A stretch of 64,000 nucleotides of DNA, from the NCBI RefSeq assembly GCF_001432305.1, contig NZ_KQ483358.1, positions 2,085,113 to 2,149,112 on the forward strand. The letters run 5' to 3'. Origin of the DNA: Curvibacter sp. PAE-UM. GTDB taxonomy: Bacteria; Pseudomonadota; Gammaproteobacteria; Burkholderiales; Burkholderiaceae_C. The position numbers and the translations under genes were made by a program. Below are positions 1 to 10,216 of the stretch, piece after piece; position 1 is the stretch's first letter; each line of letters opens with the position of its first letter. The notes below the pieces were generated by a model. The model had not been told where the DNA came from. It saw nothing but the letters and a program-made list of their open reading frames with translations, and made no database searches.

Positions 1-660
1 AGCGAGGCACCGGCTGCCAAGAAGAAGGAGACGAGCGACAGGAAACCTGTGGCGCCCGCCCGGGCAGACACTTTGGCTTCGGTGCCAGTTCAGCCTGCCG
101 CAGTGGCAACTGCGCCGCTGCCGCCGGTTGCGGCCAGCGTGCCCCTTGCGAACACCGCTCCGCAGCGTCGCCAGACGGCAGCCCAGGAAACGCTGGCCCA
201 GGCGCAGGCCATGTGGAGTGCGGGCTCGCGTGATGCGGCAGTGGACGTGCTGCGCGAAGCGGTGGTTGCGGTCGAGCGTGCCCAGCCTGCAGATGTGACG
301 CTGCTGGCCCAACTGGTACGCGAACAGGTACGCATGGAACTGGCCCTGGGTCGCCCTGGTGCCGTGCTGGCCCTGCTGAGCCGCCTGGAGCCGGTGCTGT
401 CGGGGCAGGCCGACCTGTGGGCGGTGCGTGGCAACGCAGCCCAGCGGCTGGGGCGTCATCAGGAATCCGTGCAGGCTTATCTGGCTGCCCTGCACCTGCG
501 CCCGGGCGAGCCGCGCTGGATGCTGGGAGCAGCGGTGTCACTGGCGGCCCTGGGGCAACTGGAGGCTGCGGCGCAGCAGGCCGAGCAGGCGCGTGCCTTG
601 GGTCCTGTGAGCCCGGAGGTGCTGACTTATCTGCGCCAGGCTGGCGTGCCTTTGCGGTGA
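1..660 (+). CDS. TPR-containing protein, C-terminal part (5' end outside window)
   Basis: The frame is open from the first base, so the gene starts upstream; the GTG at 49 is probably internal. The visible part begins with a Lys/Ala/Pro-rich low-complexity linker (to about residue 75) and continues as helical repeats typical of tetratricopeptide proteins (LWAVRGNAAQRLG, then YLAALHLRPGEPRWMLGAA). It ends in RQAGVPLR. A linker followed by C-terminal TPRs, with this ending, resembles the MshN component of MSHA-type pilus/type II secretion-like systems, but that rests on memory of the family and the upstream genes are not visible. TPRs imply a protein-protein scaffold role. Confidence 0.7.
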   Translation, partial: SEAPAAKKKETSDRKPVAPARADTLASVPVQPAAVATAPLPPVAASVPLANTAPQRRQTAAQETLAQAQAMWSAGSRDAAVDVLREAVVAVERAQPADVTLLAQLVREQVRMELALGRPGAVLALLSRLEPVLSGQADLWAVRGNAAQRLGRHQESVQAYLAALHLRPGEPRWMLGAAVSLAALGQLEAAAQQAEQARALGPVSPEVLTYLRQAGVPLR

Positions 661-745
661 GCGCATGCGCGCGGCATGCGGGCACCGGCGTGCTCGCTAG
701 AATGAACTCCGGATTCCGTATCTTGCGCGGGGTTCTCTACTGACC

Positions 746-1984
746 ATGCTCAAGCGTATCCGCGTCGACCAACTCATCCTGGGGATGCACATCAAGGAGT
801 TTTGCGGCTCCTGGATGGAACATCCGTTCTGGCGTAGCGGCTTTGTGCTCAAGGACCCCAAGGACCTGGAGCGCATTCTCTCCAGCAGCATCCAGGACGT
901 CTGGATCGACAGCGACAAGGGCCTGGACGTGCCGCCAGGGCAGAGCGCCGTGTCCGAGGCGCAGTCCGAAGCCCAGGTGGAGCAGGAGCTGCAGGCCGTG
1001 GCCCAGGCGCAGCGACAGACCGAGCCGGTGACGCTGGCGGCCGAATACGAGCGGGCGGCCCAGATCTGCCTGCAGTCCAAGAAGGCCGTGGTCTCCATGT
1101 TCCAGGAAGCCCGCATGGGCAAGACGGTGGACGCTGCCGGTGCCCAGCGTCTGGTCGACGAGATCTCTGACTCTGTTGCGCGCAATGTCAACGCGCTGAT
1201 CAGCCTGGCGCGGCTGAAGACGGCCGACGACTACACCTATATGCATTCGGTGGCGGTGTGCGCCATGATGATCGCGCTGGCGCGCCAGCTGGGCCTGGAC
1301 GAGGCGCAGACGCGCTCGGCGGGCCTGGCTGGTCTGCTGCACGACCTGGGCAAGGCCGCCATGCCGATGAAGGTGCTGAACAAGCCCGGCAAACTCACCG
1401 AAGATGAGTTCGCCATCATGAAGGGCCATCCGGTCGAAGGGCACAAGATGCTCATGGCCGTGGGCAATGTCGACCCGATCGCCCTGGACGTCTGCCTGCA
1501 CCATCACGAGAAGACCGATGGCTCGGGTTATCCCAAGGGGCTGAAGGATGAGCAGATCAGCCTGTACGCCAAGATGGGGGCTGTGTGCGATGTGTATGAC
1601 GCCATCACCTCGAACCGGCCCTACAAGAGCGGCTGGGATCCGGCCGAGTCGCTGCGCAAGATGGCCGAGTGGACCAACGGCCACTTCGACCAGAAGGTGT
1701 TTCAGGCTTTTGTGAAGAGCCTGGGTATCTATCCGATCGGTTCGCTGGTGCGCCTGGCGTCCGGGCGTCTGGGGGTGGTGGTGGAGCAGTCGGCCAAGTC
1801 GCTGACCACTCCGCTGGTCAAGGTGTTCTACTCCACCAAATCCGAGTTGCGCATTACGCCGGAAGTGATCGACCTGTCGGCACCGACCTGCCATGACAAG
1901 ATCGCCGGGCGCGAAGACCCGGCGAAGTGGAAGTTCCCCGACCTGGACGAACTCTGGTCGGGGCTGTCGGAGCAGCCCTGGTAG
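746..1984 (+). CDS. HD-GYP domain cyclic-di-GMP phosphodiesterase with N-terminal DUF3391
   Basis: This 412-residue protein has a DUF3391 region at about residues 1-130 and an HD-GYP domain at about 155-330. The metal-site residues are present: His167, His199-Asp200 in [11 protein letters not shown], the HHHE run at 252-255 and the GYP signature at 261-263, so it should be an active c-di-GMP hydrolase lowering the second messenger. No signal peptide or membrane segment is seen, so it is cytoplasmic. A TAGAAT hexamer at 698-703 could be the -10 element. It converges on the GST gene with a 16-base gap. Confidence 0.93.
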   Translation: MLKRIRVDQLILGMHIKEFCGSWMEHPFWRSGFVLKDPKDLERILSSSIQDVWIDSDKGLDVPPGQSAVSEAQSEAQVEQELQAVAQAQRQTEPVTLAAEYERAAQICLQSKKAVVSMFQEARMGKTVDAAGAQRLVDEISDSVARNVNALISLARLKTADDYTYMHSVAVCAMMIALARQLGLDEAQTRSAGLAGLLHDLGKAAMPMKVLNKPGKLTEDEFAIMKGHPVEGHKMLMAVGNVDPIALDVCLHHHEKTDGSGYPKGLKDEQISLYAKMGAVCDVYDAITSNRPYKSGWDPAESLRKMAEWTNGHFDQKVFQAFVKSLGIYPIGSLVRLASGRLGVVVEQSAKSLTTPLVKVFYSTKSELRITPEVIDLSAPTCHDKIAGREDPAKWKFPDLDELWSGLSEQPW

Positions 1985-2000
1985 GTCCTGGGCCGGGGGC

Positions 2001-2693
2001 TTAGCGCTTCTGGTACTGGGTGGCGCCGAACATCATTTCGCGCGCCTTGTCATCGACCAGGGGCTTGCGCAGATCAGCCAGCACCTGCACACCGCGCATC
2101 ACGGCCGGCCGCAGGCTGATCTCGTCGAACCATTTCTTCAGGTGGGGGTAGTCGGCCCAGTCTATGCCCTGGTTCTGCCAGCTGCGCAGCCAGGGGAAGA
2201 TGGCGATGTCGGCAATCGTGTACTCGTCGCCGGCGATGTAGCGGTGCGTGGCCAGTTGCTTGTCCATCACGCCATACAGGCGCTTGGTCTCGTTGGTGTA
2301 GCGGTTGACGGCGTACTCGATCTTCTCGGGCGCGTAGATGCGGAAATGGTGGGTCTGGCCCAGCATGGGGCCGACGCCGCCCATCTGGAACATCAGCCAC
2401 TGCAGCACCTCGAACTTCTGGCGATCGCTCCGGGGCAGGAACTTGCCGGTCTTGCTCGCCAGGTAGAGCAGGATGGCACCGGACTCGAACAGCGAGATCG
2501 GCTGGCCGTCGGGCCCCTTGTCGTCGACGATGGCCGGGATCTTGTTGTTCGGGCTGATCTTCAGGAACTCGGGTCTGAACTGGTCACCGGCACCGATGTT
2601 GATGGGGTGCACGCGATAGGGCAGGCCGCATTCCTCCAGCATGATGTGGACCTTGTGGCCGTTGGGCGTGGCCCAGGAGTAGACGTCGATCAT
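2001..2693 (-). CDS. yfcG: YfcG-like glutathione S-transferase (disulfide-bond oxidoreductase)
   Basis: A 230-residue GST-fold protein. The N-terminal thioredoxin-like domain carries TPNGHK, SPNNKIPAIVD and LFESGAILLYLA; the all-helical C-terminal domain carries GGVGPMLGQ and YTIADIAIFPW. These blocks match the E. coli YfcG/YghU group, which has disulfide reductase activity with glutathione and little classic transferase activity. It is cytosolic and probably works in thiol redox balance. It is separated from the upstream acyl-CoA dehydrogenase gene by a hairpin terminator, so it is likely transcribed on its own. Confidence 0.88.
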   Translation of the reverse strand: MIDVYSWATPNGHKVHIMLEECGLPYRVHPINIGAGDQFRPEFLKISPNNKIPAIVDDKGPDGQPISLFESGAILLYLASKTGKFLPRSDRQKFEVLQWLMFQMGGVGPMLGQTHHFRIYAPEKIEYAVNRYTNETKRLYGVMDKQLATHRYIAGDEYTIADIAIFPWLRSWQNQGIDWADYPHLKKWFDEISLRPAVMRGVQVLADLRKPLVDDKAREMMFGATQYQKR

Positions 2694-2713
2694 GGGTGCT
2701 CCATTGTCATGAA

Positions 2714-2743
2714 AAAAGGGGCCAGGAAATCCTAGCCCCTTTT
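2714..2743 (-). terminator. Intrinsic terminator downstream of the acyl-CoA dehydrogenase gene
   Basis: An inverted repeat (AAAAGGGGC ... GCCCCTTTT with an inner AGG/CCT pairing and a four-base loop) is followed on the minus strand by a T run. It lies between the stop of the acyl-CoA dehydrogenase gene and the start of the GST gene. Confidence 0.7.
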
Positions 2744-2757
2744 ATTCTGCGCGGTTT

Positions 2758-4032
<1,275 letters not shown>

Positions 4033-4067
4033 GCTTAGCTCCTTGGGGTGATGCGTTGCGGTGATGC

Positions 4068-5174
4068 TCAGGCCTGCTGGGCAAACTGCCAGGCCATGGC
4101 TGCCATGGGGCGCGCGCCGGCGGCGGATTTCTGTGCCTGTGCGCTGGAAGCGGTGCCGTTCTCGACCCGCTTGGCAATGCCCTGCAGGATGGCGGCGATG
4201 CGGAACATGTTGTAGGCCATGTAGAAGGCCCAGTCGGCTTTCAGCGCCTGGGGCTGGGCCAGGCCGGTGCGCTCGCAGTAGAGGCGGATGTACTCATCTT
4301 CGGAAGGGATACCCAGCGCCGCCAGGTCCAGCCCGCCGATGCCGCGGAAGGCGCCGGGCGGGATGTGCCAGGCCATGCAGTGGTAGGCGAAGTCGGCCAG
4401 CGGGTGGCCCAGGGTGGAGAGTTCCCAGTCCAGCACGGCGATGACGCGCGGTTCGCTGGCGTGGAACATCAGGTTGTCGAGCCGGTAGTCGCCGTGCACG
4501 ATGCTCACCAGGCTCTCGTCGCGCGCGCTGGCCGGCAGGTGGGCGGGCAGCCAGGCTATCAGCTTTTCCATCTCGGGGATGGGTTGTGACAGGGGGCCGG
4601 CACCGTCGGCCGAGGCACGGTACTGCTTGCTCCAGCGGCCGATCTGGCGCTCGACGTAGTTGCCCGGCTTGCCGTAGCCGGCCAGGCCACGCTCGGCGAC
4701 ATTGACCTTGTGCAGGGCGGCGATGACGCGGTTCATCTCCAGGTACATGGCGCGCCGGCCGGCCGGGTCGAAGTCGGGCAGGGACTGTTCCCACAGGATG
4801 CGCCCGGGCATGAACTCCATGATGTAGAAGGCGCGCCCGATCACGGACTCGTCCTCGCACAGGCAGAACATGCGTGGCACCGGCACCTCGGTACCGTGCA
4901 GGCCGTGCATCACGGTGTACTCGCGTTCGATGGCATGGGCCGAAGGCAGCAGCTTGGCCACCGGCCCGGGCTTGGCACGCATCACGTAACTGCGTGCCGG
5001 GGTGATGAGCTTGTAGGTCGGGTTGGACTGGCCGCCCTTGAAGGCTTCCACCGTCAGCGGGCCGGCAAAGCCCTGCAGGTTTTTCTGCAACCAGGCTTCG
5101 AGCGCCGCCACGTCGAAGGCGTGGGCGGCGGAGACGGGGCGGGTGCCGACGTATTGCTGTTCGAGTTCGCTCAT
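4068..5174 (-). CDS. APH-family phosphotransferase partnered with acyl-CoA dehydrogenase
   Basis: A 368-residue aminoglycoside-phosphotransferase-fold kinase. The catalytic loop is [12 protein letters not shown] and the metal-binding Asp sits in [12 protein letters not shown]; the N-terminal lobe has QSNPTYKL and YVMRAKP. By analogy with the kinase domain of ACAD10/11 it may phosphorylate the hydroxyl of a 4-hydroxyacyl-CoA so that the neighbouring dehydrogenase-family protein can process it. The spacing (35 bases to the dehydrogenase, 22 bases from the upstream Crp/Fnr gene) supports one operon. Antibiotic resistance is unlikely given this context. Confidence 0.87.
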   Translation of the reverse strand: MSELEQQYVGTRPVSAAHAFDVAALEAWLQKNLQGFAGPLTVEAFKGGQSNPTYKLITPARSYVMRAKPGPVAKLLPSAHAIEREYTVMHGLHGTEVPVPRMFCLCEDESVIGRAFYIMEFMPGRILWEQSLPDFDPAGRRAMYLEMNRVIAALHKVNVAERGLAGYGKPGNYVERQIGRWSKQYRASADGAGPLSQPIPEMEKLIAWLPAHLPASARDESLVSIVHGDYRLDNLMFHASEPRVIAVLDWELSTLGHPLADFAYHCMAWHIPPGAFRGIGGLDLAALGIPSEDEYIRLYCERTGLAQPQALKADWAFYMAYNMFRIAAILQGIAKRVENGTASSAQAQKSAAGARPMAAMAWQFAQQA

Positions 5175-5196
5175 GGGTGGGGACGGTGGGCCGTGT

Positions 5197-5916
5197 TCAA
5201 TGGTCGGATTCGATGATGTGCATCAGCGCATCGCGGTTGCGCACGACCAGGCCACCCGGTTCGATGCGGATGACTTCCTCGCGCTCCATGGCCTTGAGTT
5301 CCTGGTTCACGCGCTGGCGCGAGGCCCCCAGCAACTGGGCCAGTTCTTCCTGCGCGAGCTGCAGGCCGATGCGCATCTCGCGGCTGTCGCTCAGCGAGGA
5401 GACGCCGTAGCTGCGCAGCAGGTGCAGCAGCTGCTTGGCCAGGCGCGCGCGCAGCGGCAGGGTGTTGAGGTCTTCCACCAGGCCGTAGAGCTGGCGGATG
5501 CGGCGCGCGTGCAGTCGCAACAGGGCCTCGTAGAGCTCGACATGGCTGGCCAGGATCTTCTTGAAGTCGGCCTTGGCCACGCACAGGGTAGTGGTGTCGC
5601 CATGGGCGTAGGCATCGTGCGTGCGCCGGTCGCCGTCGAAGATGGCCACATCGCCGAACCAGACACCGGGCTCCACATAGGTCAGTGTGACCTGCTTGCC
5701 CGAGATCGAGGTCGAGCTCACACGCACGGCGCCCCGGGCGCAGGCGATCCACTCCTCGGGCGGCTCGCCGCGGGCAGCGAGGAGATCGCCGTCCTTGTAG
5801 CGTTTGACGTAGGCACATCGCAGGATGTCGTGTCTCAATGAGGGTGACAGGGTCGAAAACCAGCGCCCGGCGTTGATCGCCGTGCGTTCCTCGATGGTAA
5901 GTATGGGATCGTCCAT
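5197..5916 (-). CDS. Crp/Fnr-family transcriptional regulator
   Basis: 239 residues: an N-terminal cyclic-nucleotide-binding-like beta barrel (about 20-135, with VEPGVWFGDVAIFDGDRRTH), a dimerisation helix, and a winged helix at about 160-230 with recognition helix SRQRVNQELKAMERE. There is no N-terminal Cys cluster of the FNR iron-sulfur type, so it probably senses a small molecule. It is the first gene upstream of the phosphotransferase/acyl-CoA dehydrogenase pair, 22 bases away on the same strand, which makes it a likely member and regulator of that operon. The effector cannot be read from the sequence. Confidence 0.88.
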   Translation of the reverse strand: MDDPILTIEERTAINAGRWFSTLSPSLRHDILRCAYVKRYKDGDLLAARGEPPEEWIACARGAVRVSSTSISGKQVTLTYVEPGVWFGDVAIFDGDRRTHDAYAHGDTTTLCVAKADFKKILASHVELYEALLRLHARRIRQLYGLVEDLNTLPLRARLAKQLLHLLRSYGVSSLSDSREMRIGLQLAQEELAQLLGASRQRVNQELKAMEREEVIRIEPGGLVVRNRDALMHIIESDH

Positions 5917-5987
5917 GGTCTGTCTTGTGAGTGACTGGCTATCGACTCATTGTCGCGCGCGGGACCGGCGGCGCGTCTTGGGGTTGT

Positions 5988-6012
5988 CACCTGTGCGTCT
6001 GTGGCACAGGTG
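5988..6012. repeat. Perfect 9-bp inverted repeat with 7-base spacer
   Basis: CACCTGTGC and GCACAGGTG flank GTCTGTG, between the stop of the crotonase gene (6021) and the start of the Crp/Fnr gene (5916). There is no T tract, so it is either a factor-assisted terminator or an operator; the dyad could be a site for the adjacent Crp/Fnr regulator. Confidence 0.5.
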
Positions 6013-6020
6013 GGGCCCTC

Positions 6021-6800
6021 TCACTCGTAGCTGGGCTTCTGCTTGGCCAGAAAAGCGGCGATGCCGCTGCCGGCGTTCGGGTGGTGCAGGTTGCGCACGA
6101 AGTGGCTGCCTTCCTGCGCCAGCTGCTGGTTCAGGCTGGCCTGCGGTGCTTCGTTGAGCAGTTCCTTGATGCTGGCCAGCACATTGGGGGCGCGGGCATT
6201 CAGGCTCTCGGCCAGCGCCAGAGCCTCGTTTCTGGCCTGGCCCGGCTCGCTGACCCGGTTCACCACGCCCAGGGCGTGCAGGCGCTGGGCCGTCGTGCGT
6301 TCACCGCCCATCAGCAGTTCGCTGGCCAGCTGGCGCGGCAGGGCCTGCGCCAGGCTCCAGCTGGCGCCGCCGTCGGGTGATAGGGCCACATTGCTGTAGG
6401 CCATCACGAACACGGCATCGCTGGCCGCGACGATGAAGTCGCAGGCCAGGGCCAGCGAGAAACCGGCACCGGCCGCCGCGCCCTCCACGGCGGCGATCAC
6501 CGGCTTGGGGAAGGTGCGGATGGCCTCGATCCAGTTGTGCAGGCCTTCGATGCTCTCGGCCTGCACAGCCGGGTCGAGTTGGCGGTTGGCCTGCAGGCGG
6601 TGCAGGTCGCCACCGGCGCAGAAGAGCGAACCCTCGCCGGTGATGAGCACGCTGCGCACCTCGGGGTTGGTTTCGGCCACGCTCAGGGCCTCGACACCGG
6701 CGGCATACATCCCGGGGCCCAGGGCGTTGCGGTGGCCCGGGTTGGAAAGGGTCAGCACCATGGTGCGGCCCTGGCTGGTGCTCAGCAGTTGTGCGCTCAT
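6021..6800 (-). CDS. Enoyl-CoA hydratase/isomerase family protein, PaaG-like
   Basis: The family start is the ATG at 6800, giving 259 residues; longer frames run back into the upstream gene. Crotonase marks: oxyanion-hole loops CAGGD (61-65) and GAAAGAG (108-114). The first catalytic Glu of true hydratases is replaced (AYS at 134-136), while Asp143 in LSPDGGASW and Glu161 in LASELLMGG are present. An Asp at this place is typical of isomerase-type crotonases such as PaaG. The gene is 34 bases downstream of a PaaH-type dehydrogenase, so a role in phenylacetyl-CoA or related acyl-CoA breakdown is plausible. Confidence 0.87.
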   Translation of the reverse strand: MSAQLLSTSQGRTMVLTLSNPGHRNALGPGMYAAGVEALSVAETNPEVRSVLITGEGSLFCAGGDLHRLQANRQLDPAVQAESIEGLHNWIEAIRTFPKPVIAAVEGAAAGAGFSLALACDFIVAASDAVFVMAYSNVALSPDGGASWSLAQALPRQLASELLMGGERTTAQRLHALGVVNRVSEPGQARNEALALAESLNARAPNVLASIKELLNEAPQASLNQQLAQEGSHFVRNLHHPNAGSGIAAFLAKQKPSYE

Positions 6801-6834
6801 GCCCGCGAGTTTCTCATGACGAGGGACCCCAGGC

Positions 6835-8355
6835 TCAGTCTTCTTCGTGCAGCAGCGACAGGCCGATGGCCCCGCGCCGGCGCAGCCAGGGGCTGGGGCG
6901 GTAGCGCGGGTCGCCATAGACGGTCTGCAGATTGAACAGCACCTCCAGCACATTGGTCGGTCCGTAACGGTTGCCCATGGCCAGCGGCCCCAGGGGGTAG
7001 CCCAGGCCCAGGACGACGGCGGTCTCCAGGTCGGTCGGGGTGCAGATGCGCTGCTGGCAGATGTCGGCAGCGATGTTGACGATATGGGCCACCACGCGCT
7101 GGGTGACGAAACCACCGCTGTCGCGGATCACGCTGACGGCCTTGCCGTCGCGCGCGAACAGGGCGTGGGCAGCGTCGCGCATGTCGGCTCGCGTGGCGGG
7201 GTTGGTGGCGAGGACGCGGCGTTTCGTTGCGGCGTCCTCGATCAGCAGGTCGATGCCCACGGTACGCGCCGGGTCCAGGCGCTCGACCACGGCCACCGTG
7301 GTGACGTCGAAGCCCAGCGGGGCGACCAGGGTGAGGGCCGTCATCGAGGGCGACTGACCCGTCTCGATCTTCGCACCCAGGTCCTTGAGCAGTTGCAGCA
7401 GTTCGGCGCGCCGTGCCGCACGTGGCGAAACCCAGACCGGAGGCAACTCGCCAACCTGCGGCGTCGGTAGCTCGGGTGCGACCTGGGCCACGTTCCTCTC
7501 GTAGCGATAGAAACCCTCGCCGGTCTTGCGGCCCAGCATGCCGCCGGCCAGGCGCTGTGCGGTGATGACGCTGGGGCGGTAGCGCGGTTCCTCGTAGTAC
7601 TGGTGGTAGATGGATTCCATCACCGGGTGCGAGACGTCCAGCGCGGTCAGGTCCATCAGTTCGAAGGGGCCGAGCTTGAAGCCGGCCTGGTCACGCAGGA
7701 TGCGGTCGATGGTGGCGTAATCGGCCACGCCTTCACCGGCGATGCGCAGCGCCTCGGTGCCGTAGCCGCGGCCTGCGTGGTTGACGATGAAACCCGGTGT
7801 GTCCTGCGCCGTCACCGGGGTGTGGCCCATCTGGCGGGCGTAGTCGGAGAGCGCGGTGCAGATGGCCGGATCGGTCTTGAGGCCGGCGATGACTTCGACC
7901 ACCTTCATGACCGGCACCGGATTGAAGAAGTGGTAGCCGGCCACGCGCTGCGGACGCTTGAGCCTGGCGGCGATGGCCGTGATCGAGAGCGAGGAGGTGT
8001 TGCTGGCCAGCACGGCGTCGGCGCCGACGATGCCTTCGAGTTCGGCGAACAGGGCCGCTTTGACGTCCAGTCGCTCGACGATGGCTTCCACCACCAGGTC
8101 GCAAGAGGCCAGGTCCTGCAGGCTGGCGGCCGTCTTCAGGCGCGCCTTGCAGGCCGCCACGGTGTCGGTCTGCATGCGGCCTTTTTCCACCAGCTTGTCC
8201 CACTGCTCGCAGATCGACTGCTGTGCTGCCGCCATGGCCGCAGCCTGCTGGTCATGGAGGAGGACGGTGCTGCCGGCCTGGGCGGCGATCTGGGCGATGC
8301 CGCGGCCCATGGCGCCGGTGCCGACGACGGCGATGTGTGCGTAGACGGGTTTCAT
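6835..8355 (-). CDS. paaH: 3-hydroxyacyl-CoA dehydrogenase, PaaH-type
   Basis: 506 residues, the long PaaH/PaaC form: a Rossmann domain with GTGAMGRGIAQIAAQAG (about 12-28), the catalytic His region HFFNPVPVMKVVEV, a first C-terminal helical domain with PGFIVNHAGRG, and a second degenerate copy of that domain (SGGFVTQRVVAHIVNIAADI). It oxidises 3-hydroxyacyl-CoA with NAD+; PaaH acts on 3-hydroxyadipyl-CoA. It is first in a two-gene operon with the crotonase and divergent from the GST gene at 8470. The precise substrate is inferred. Confidence 0.88.
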   Translation of the reverse strand: MKPVYAHIAVVGTGAMGRGIAQIAAQAGSTVLLHDQQAAAMAAAQQSICEQWDKLVEKGRMQTDTVAACKARLKTAASLQDLASCDLVVEAIVERLDVKAALFAELEGIVGADAVLASNTSSLSITAIAARLKRPQRVAGYHFFNPVPVMKVVEVIAGLKTDPAICTALSDYARQMGHTPVTAQDTPGFIVNHAGRGYGTEALRIAGEGVADYATIDRILRDQAGFKLGPFELMDLTALDVSHPVMESIYHQYYEEPRYRPSVITAQRLAGGMLGRKTGEGFYRYERNVAQVAPELPTPQVGELPPVWVSPRAARRAELLQLLKDLGAKIETGQSPSMTALTLVAPLGFDVTTVAVVERLDPARTVGIDLLIEDAATKRRVLATNPATRADMRDAAHALFARDGKAVSVIRDSGGFVTQRVVAHIVNIAADICQQRICTPTDLETAVVLGLGYPLGPLAMGNRYGPTNVLEVLFNLQTVYGDPRYRPSPWLRRRGAIGLSLLHEED

Positions 8356-8469
8356 GGCCGGAATTATCGCCGGGCGGTTTGCCTGTCAGAGTCACCTGCC
8401 GGACTGCTTCTGCCCTTATCCTCTGCCAGACTGCAGGGACAGATTTCAACAACGACCAGAGGTGACACC

Positions 8470-9138
8470 ATGACCCTGAAGCTTTGCGGGTTCTCGGCCA
8501 GCAATTACTACAACAAGATCAAGCTGCAGCTGATGGAAAAGGACATCCCCTTTGTGGAGGAACTGGTCTGGACCGGCCATACCGACAGCCTGCTGGTGGA
8601 CCGCTCCCCCATGGGCAAGGTCCCGTTCCTGGATACGCCCCAGGGCCCGGTCTCCGAGTCCGGCGCCTGCGCCGAGTACATCGAGGCGACTTATCCGCAC
8701 AACAAACCCCTGCTGCCGGCGGACCCCTACGCCGCGGCCAAGGTGCGCGAGATCATCATCTATAGCGAATTGCACCTCGAACTGGTGGCCCGCAATCTCT
8801 ACCCCGAGGCTTTCTTCGGCGGCAAGGTGTCGGACAACGTGAAGGAACGCACCCGCAAGCTGCTCGAGCGCGGTGTGCACGGCTTAACCAAGCTGGTGAA
8901 GTTCTCGCCTTTCGTGGCCGGGCCGGAATTCACGCTGGCCGATTGCGCTGCCGTGGCGCATTTGCCCCTGGTCTCAAGTGCCAGCCGGATCATCTATGGC
9001 GACGATGTTCTGGCGGACCTGCCCGTGCGCGAGTACGTCAAGATGATGAGCGAGCGGCCGACCCTGCAGAAGGTCAACGCCGACCGCAAGAGCAGTACCG
9101 AGCAGATGCTGGCCTTGCGCGCGAAAAAGCCGGCCTGA
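8470..9138 (+). CDS. Glutathione S-transferase family protein
   Basis: The ATG at 8470 follows AGAGGTGA and gives 222 residues; the open frame upstream is an antisense shadow of paaH. The N-terminal thioredoxin-like domain has SASNYYNKIKLQLMEK and the cis-Pro segment MGKVPFLDT followed by SESGACAEYIE, which contacts glutathione; the C-terminal helical domain has FTLADCAAVAHLPL. It is a cytosolic glutathione-dependent enzyme of unknown substrate, unlike the YfcG-type protein at 2001-2693. It converges on the next gene with a one-base gap. Confidence 0.85.
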   Translation: MTLKLCGFSASNYYNKIKLQLMEKDIPFVEELVWTGHTDSLLVDRSPMGKVPFLDTPQGPVSESGACAEYIEATYPHNKPLLPADPYAAAKVREIIIYSELHLELVARNLYPEAFFGGKVSDNVKERTRKLLERGVHGLTKLVKFSPFVAGPEFTLADCAAVAHLPLVSSASRIIYGDDVLADLPVREYVKMMSERPTLQKVNADRKSSTEQMLALRAKKPA

Positions 9139-9139
9139 C

Positions 9140-10147
9140 TCAGCGCTTTACCTTCAGCGCATCCGGGTTCGCGATGTTGCTCGGCTTGCCCTGGATGAAG
9201 TTCACGACGTTGTCGAAGGCGGTGCCAAAGTAGAGCTCATAGCTCTCCTGCTCGACATAACCGATGTGCGGCGTGCAGATGCAGTTTTCCAGGCGCAGCA
9301 GGGCGTGGCCCTGCAGGATGGGCTCGGACTCGAAGACGTCGATCGCTGCCATGCCGGGGCGGCCGTGGTTGAGCGCGCTGATCAAGGCCTCGGGCTCCAG
9401 CAGTTCGGCGCGCGAGGTGTTGACCAGCAGTGAAGTGGGCTTCATCAGCGCCAGATCGGCGGGCGTGACGATGCCGCGCGTGGCCTCGTTCAGGCGCAGG
9501 TGCAGGGTCAGTACATCGCTTTGCGCAAAAAAATCTTCGCGGCTGGCTGCTGCTTCCACGCCGTCCTGCCTGGCTTTTTCCAGCGAGGCCTCGCGGCCCC
9601 AGACCAGCACACGCATGCCAAATGCCTTGCCGTAGTCGGCTACCATCTGCCCGATCTTGCCGTAGCCCCAGATGCCCAGGGTCTTGCCGCGCAGCACCGT
9701 GCCCAGCCCGAAGTTGGGCGGCATGGCGGCGGACTTCAGGCCGGATTGCTGCCAGACCCCGTGTTTGAGATTGCCGATGTATTGCGGCAGGCGACGCATG
9801 GCGGCCATGATGAGCGCCCAGGTCAGTTCGGCGGGGGGCCCCGGCGAGCCCGAGCCCTCGGCCACGGCAATGCCGCGCTCGGTGCAGGCTTCGATATCAA
9901 TGTGGCTGCCCATGCGGCCGGTCTGGGAGATGAGCTTGAGACGCGGCAGCTTTTCTACCAGCTGACGGGTGATGGGGGTGCGTTCGCGGATCAACACCAG
10001 CACGTCGGCATCACGCAATCGGACCGAGAGCTGGCCCAGTCCCTTGACGGTGTTGGTGTAGACCTTGGGGGGGTAGTCGGCCAGTTTGCTGGCGCAGGCT
10101 AGCTTGCGTACGACGTCCTGATAGTCGTCGAGAATCACGATGTTCAT
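9140..10147 (-). CDS. D-2-hydroxyacid dehydrogenase family protein
   Basis: 335 residues with the split catalytic domain and central NAD-binding Rossmann domain of the D-isomer 2-hydroxyacid dehydrogenases: GKTLGIWGYGKIGQMVADYG for NAD, the substrate-binding Arg in LLVNTSRAELLE, the Glu in VFESEPI and the catalytic His in CTPHIGYVEQESYE. It reversibly oxidises a D-2-hydroxyacid to the 2-oxoacid. Its segments look closer to phosphoglycerate-dehydrogenase-like members, but it lacks the regulatory ACT domain of SerA. Substrate unknown. Confidence 0.87.
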   Translation of the reverse strand: MNIVILDDYQDVVRKLACASKLADYPPKVYTNTVKGLGQLSVRLRDADVLVLIRERTPITRQLVEKLPRLKLISQTGRMGSHIDIEACTERGIAVAEGSGSPGPPAELTWALIMAAMRRLPQYIGNLKHGVWQQSGLKSAAMPPNFGLGTVLRGKTLGIWGYGKIGQMVADYGKAFGMRVLVWGREASLEKARQDGVEAAASREDFFAQSDVLTLHLRLNEATRGIVTPADLALMKPTSLLVNTSRAELLEPEALISALNHGRPGMAAIDVFESEPILQGHALLRLENCICTPHIGYVEQESYELYFGTAFDNVVNFIQGKPSNIANPDALKVKR

Positions 10148-10216
10148 GCCGCTATTGTGCCTTGGCCTCTCCTACGGGCTAACCCGGATGGCGGTGGCGG
10201 GAGCGGCTGAATCGGC

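Noticed and set aside
4068-5174. Aminoglycoside resistance gene
   Set aside because: The APH fold is shared by many kinases; the gene is linked to an acyl-CoA dehydrogenase and there is no sign of mobility.
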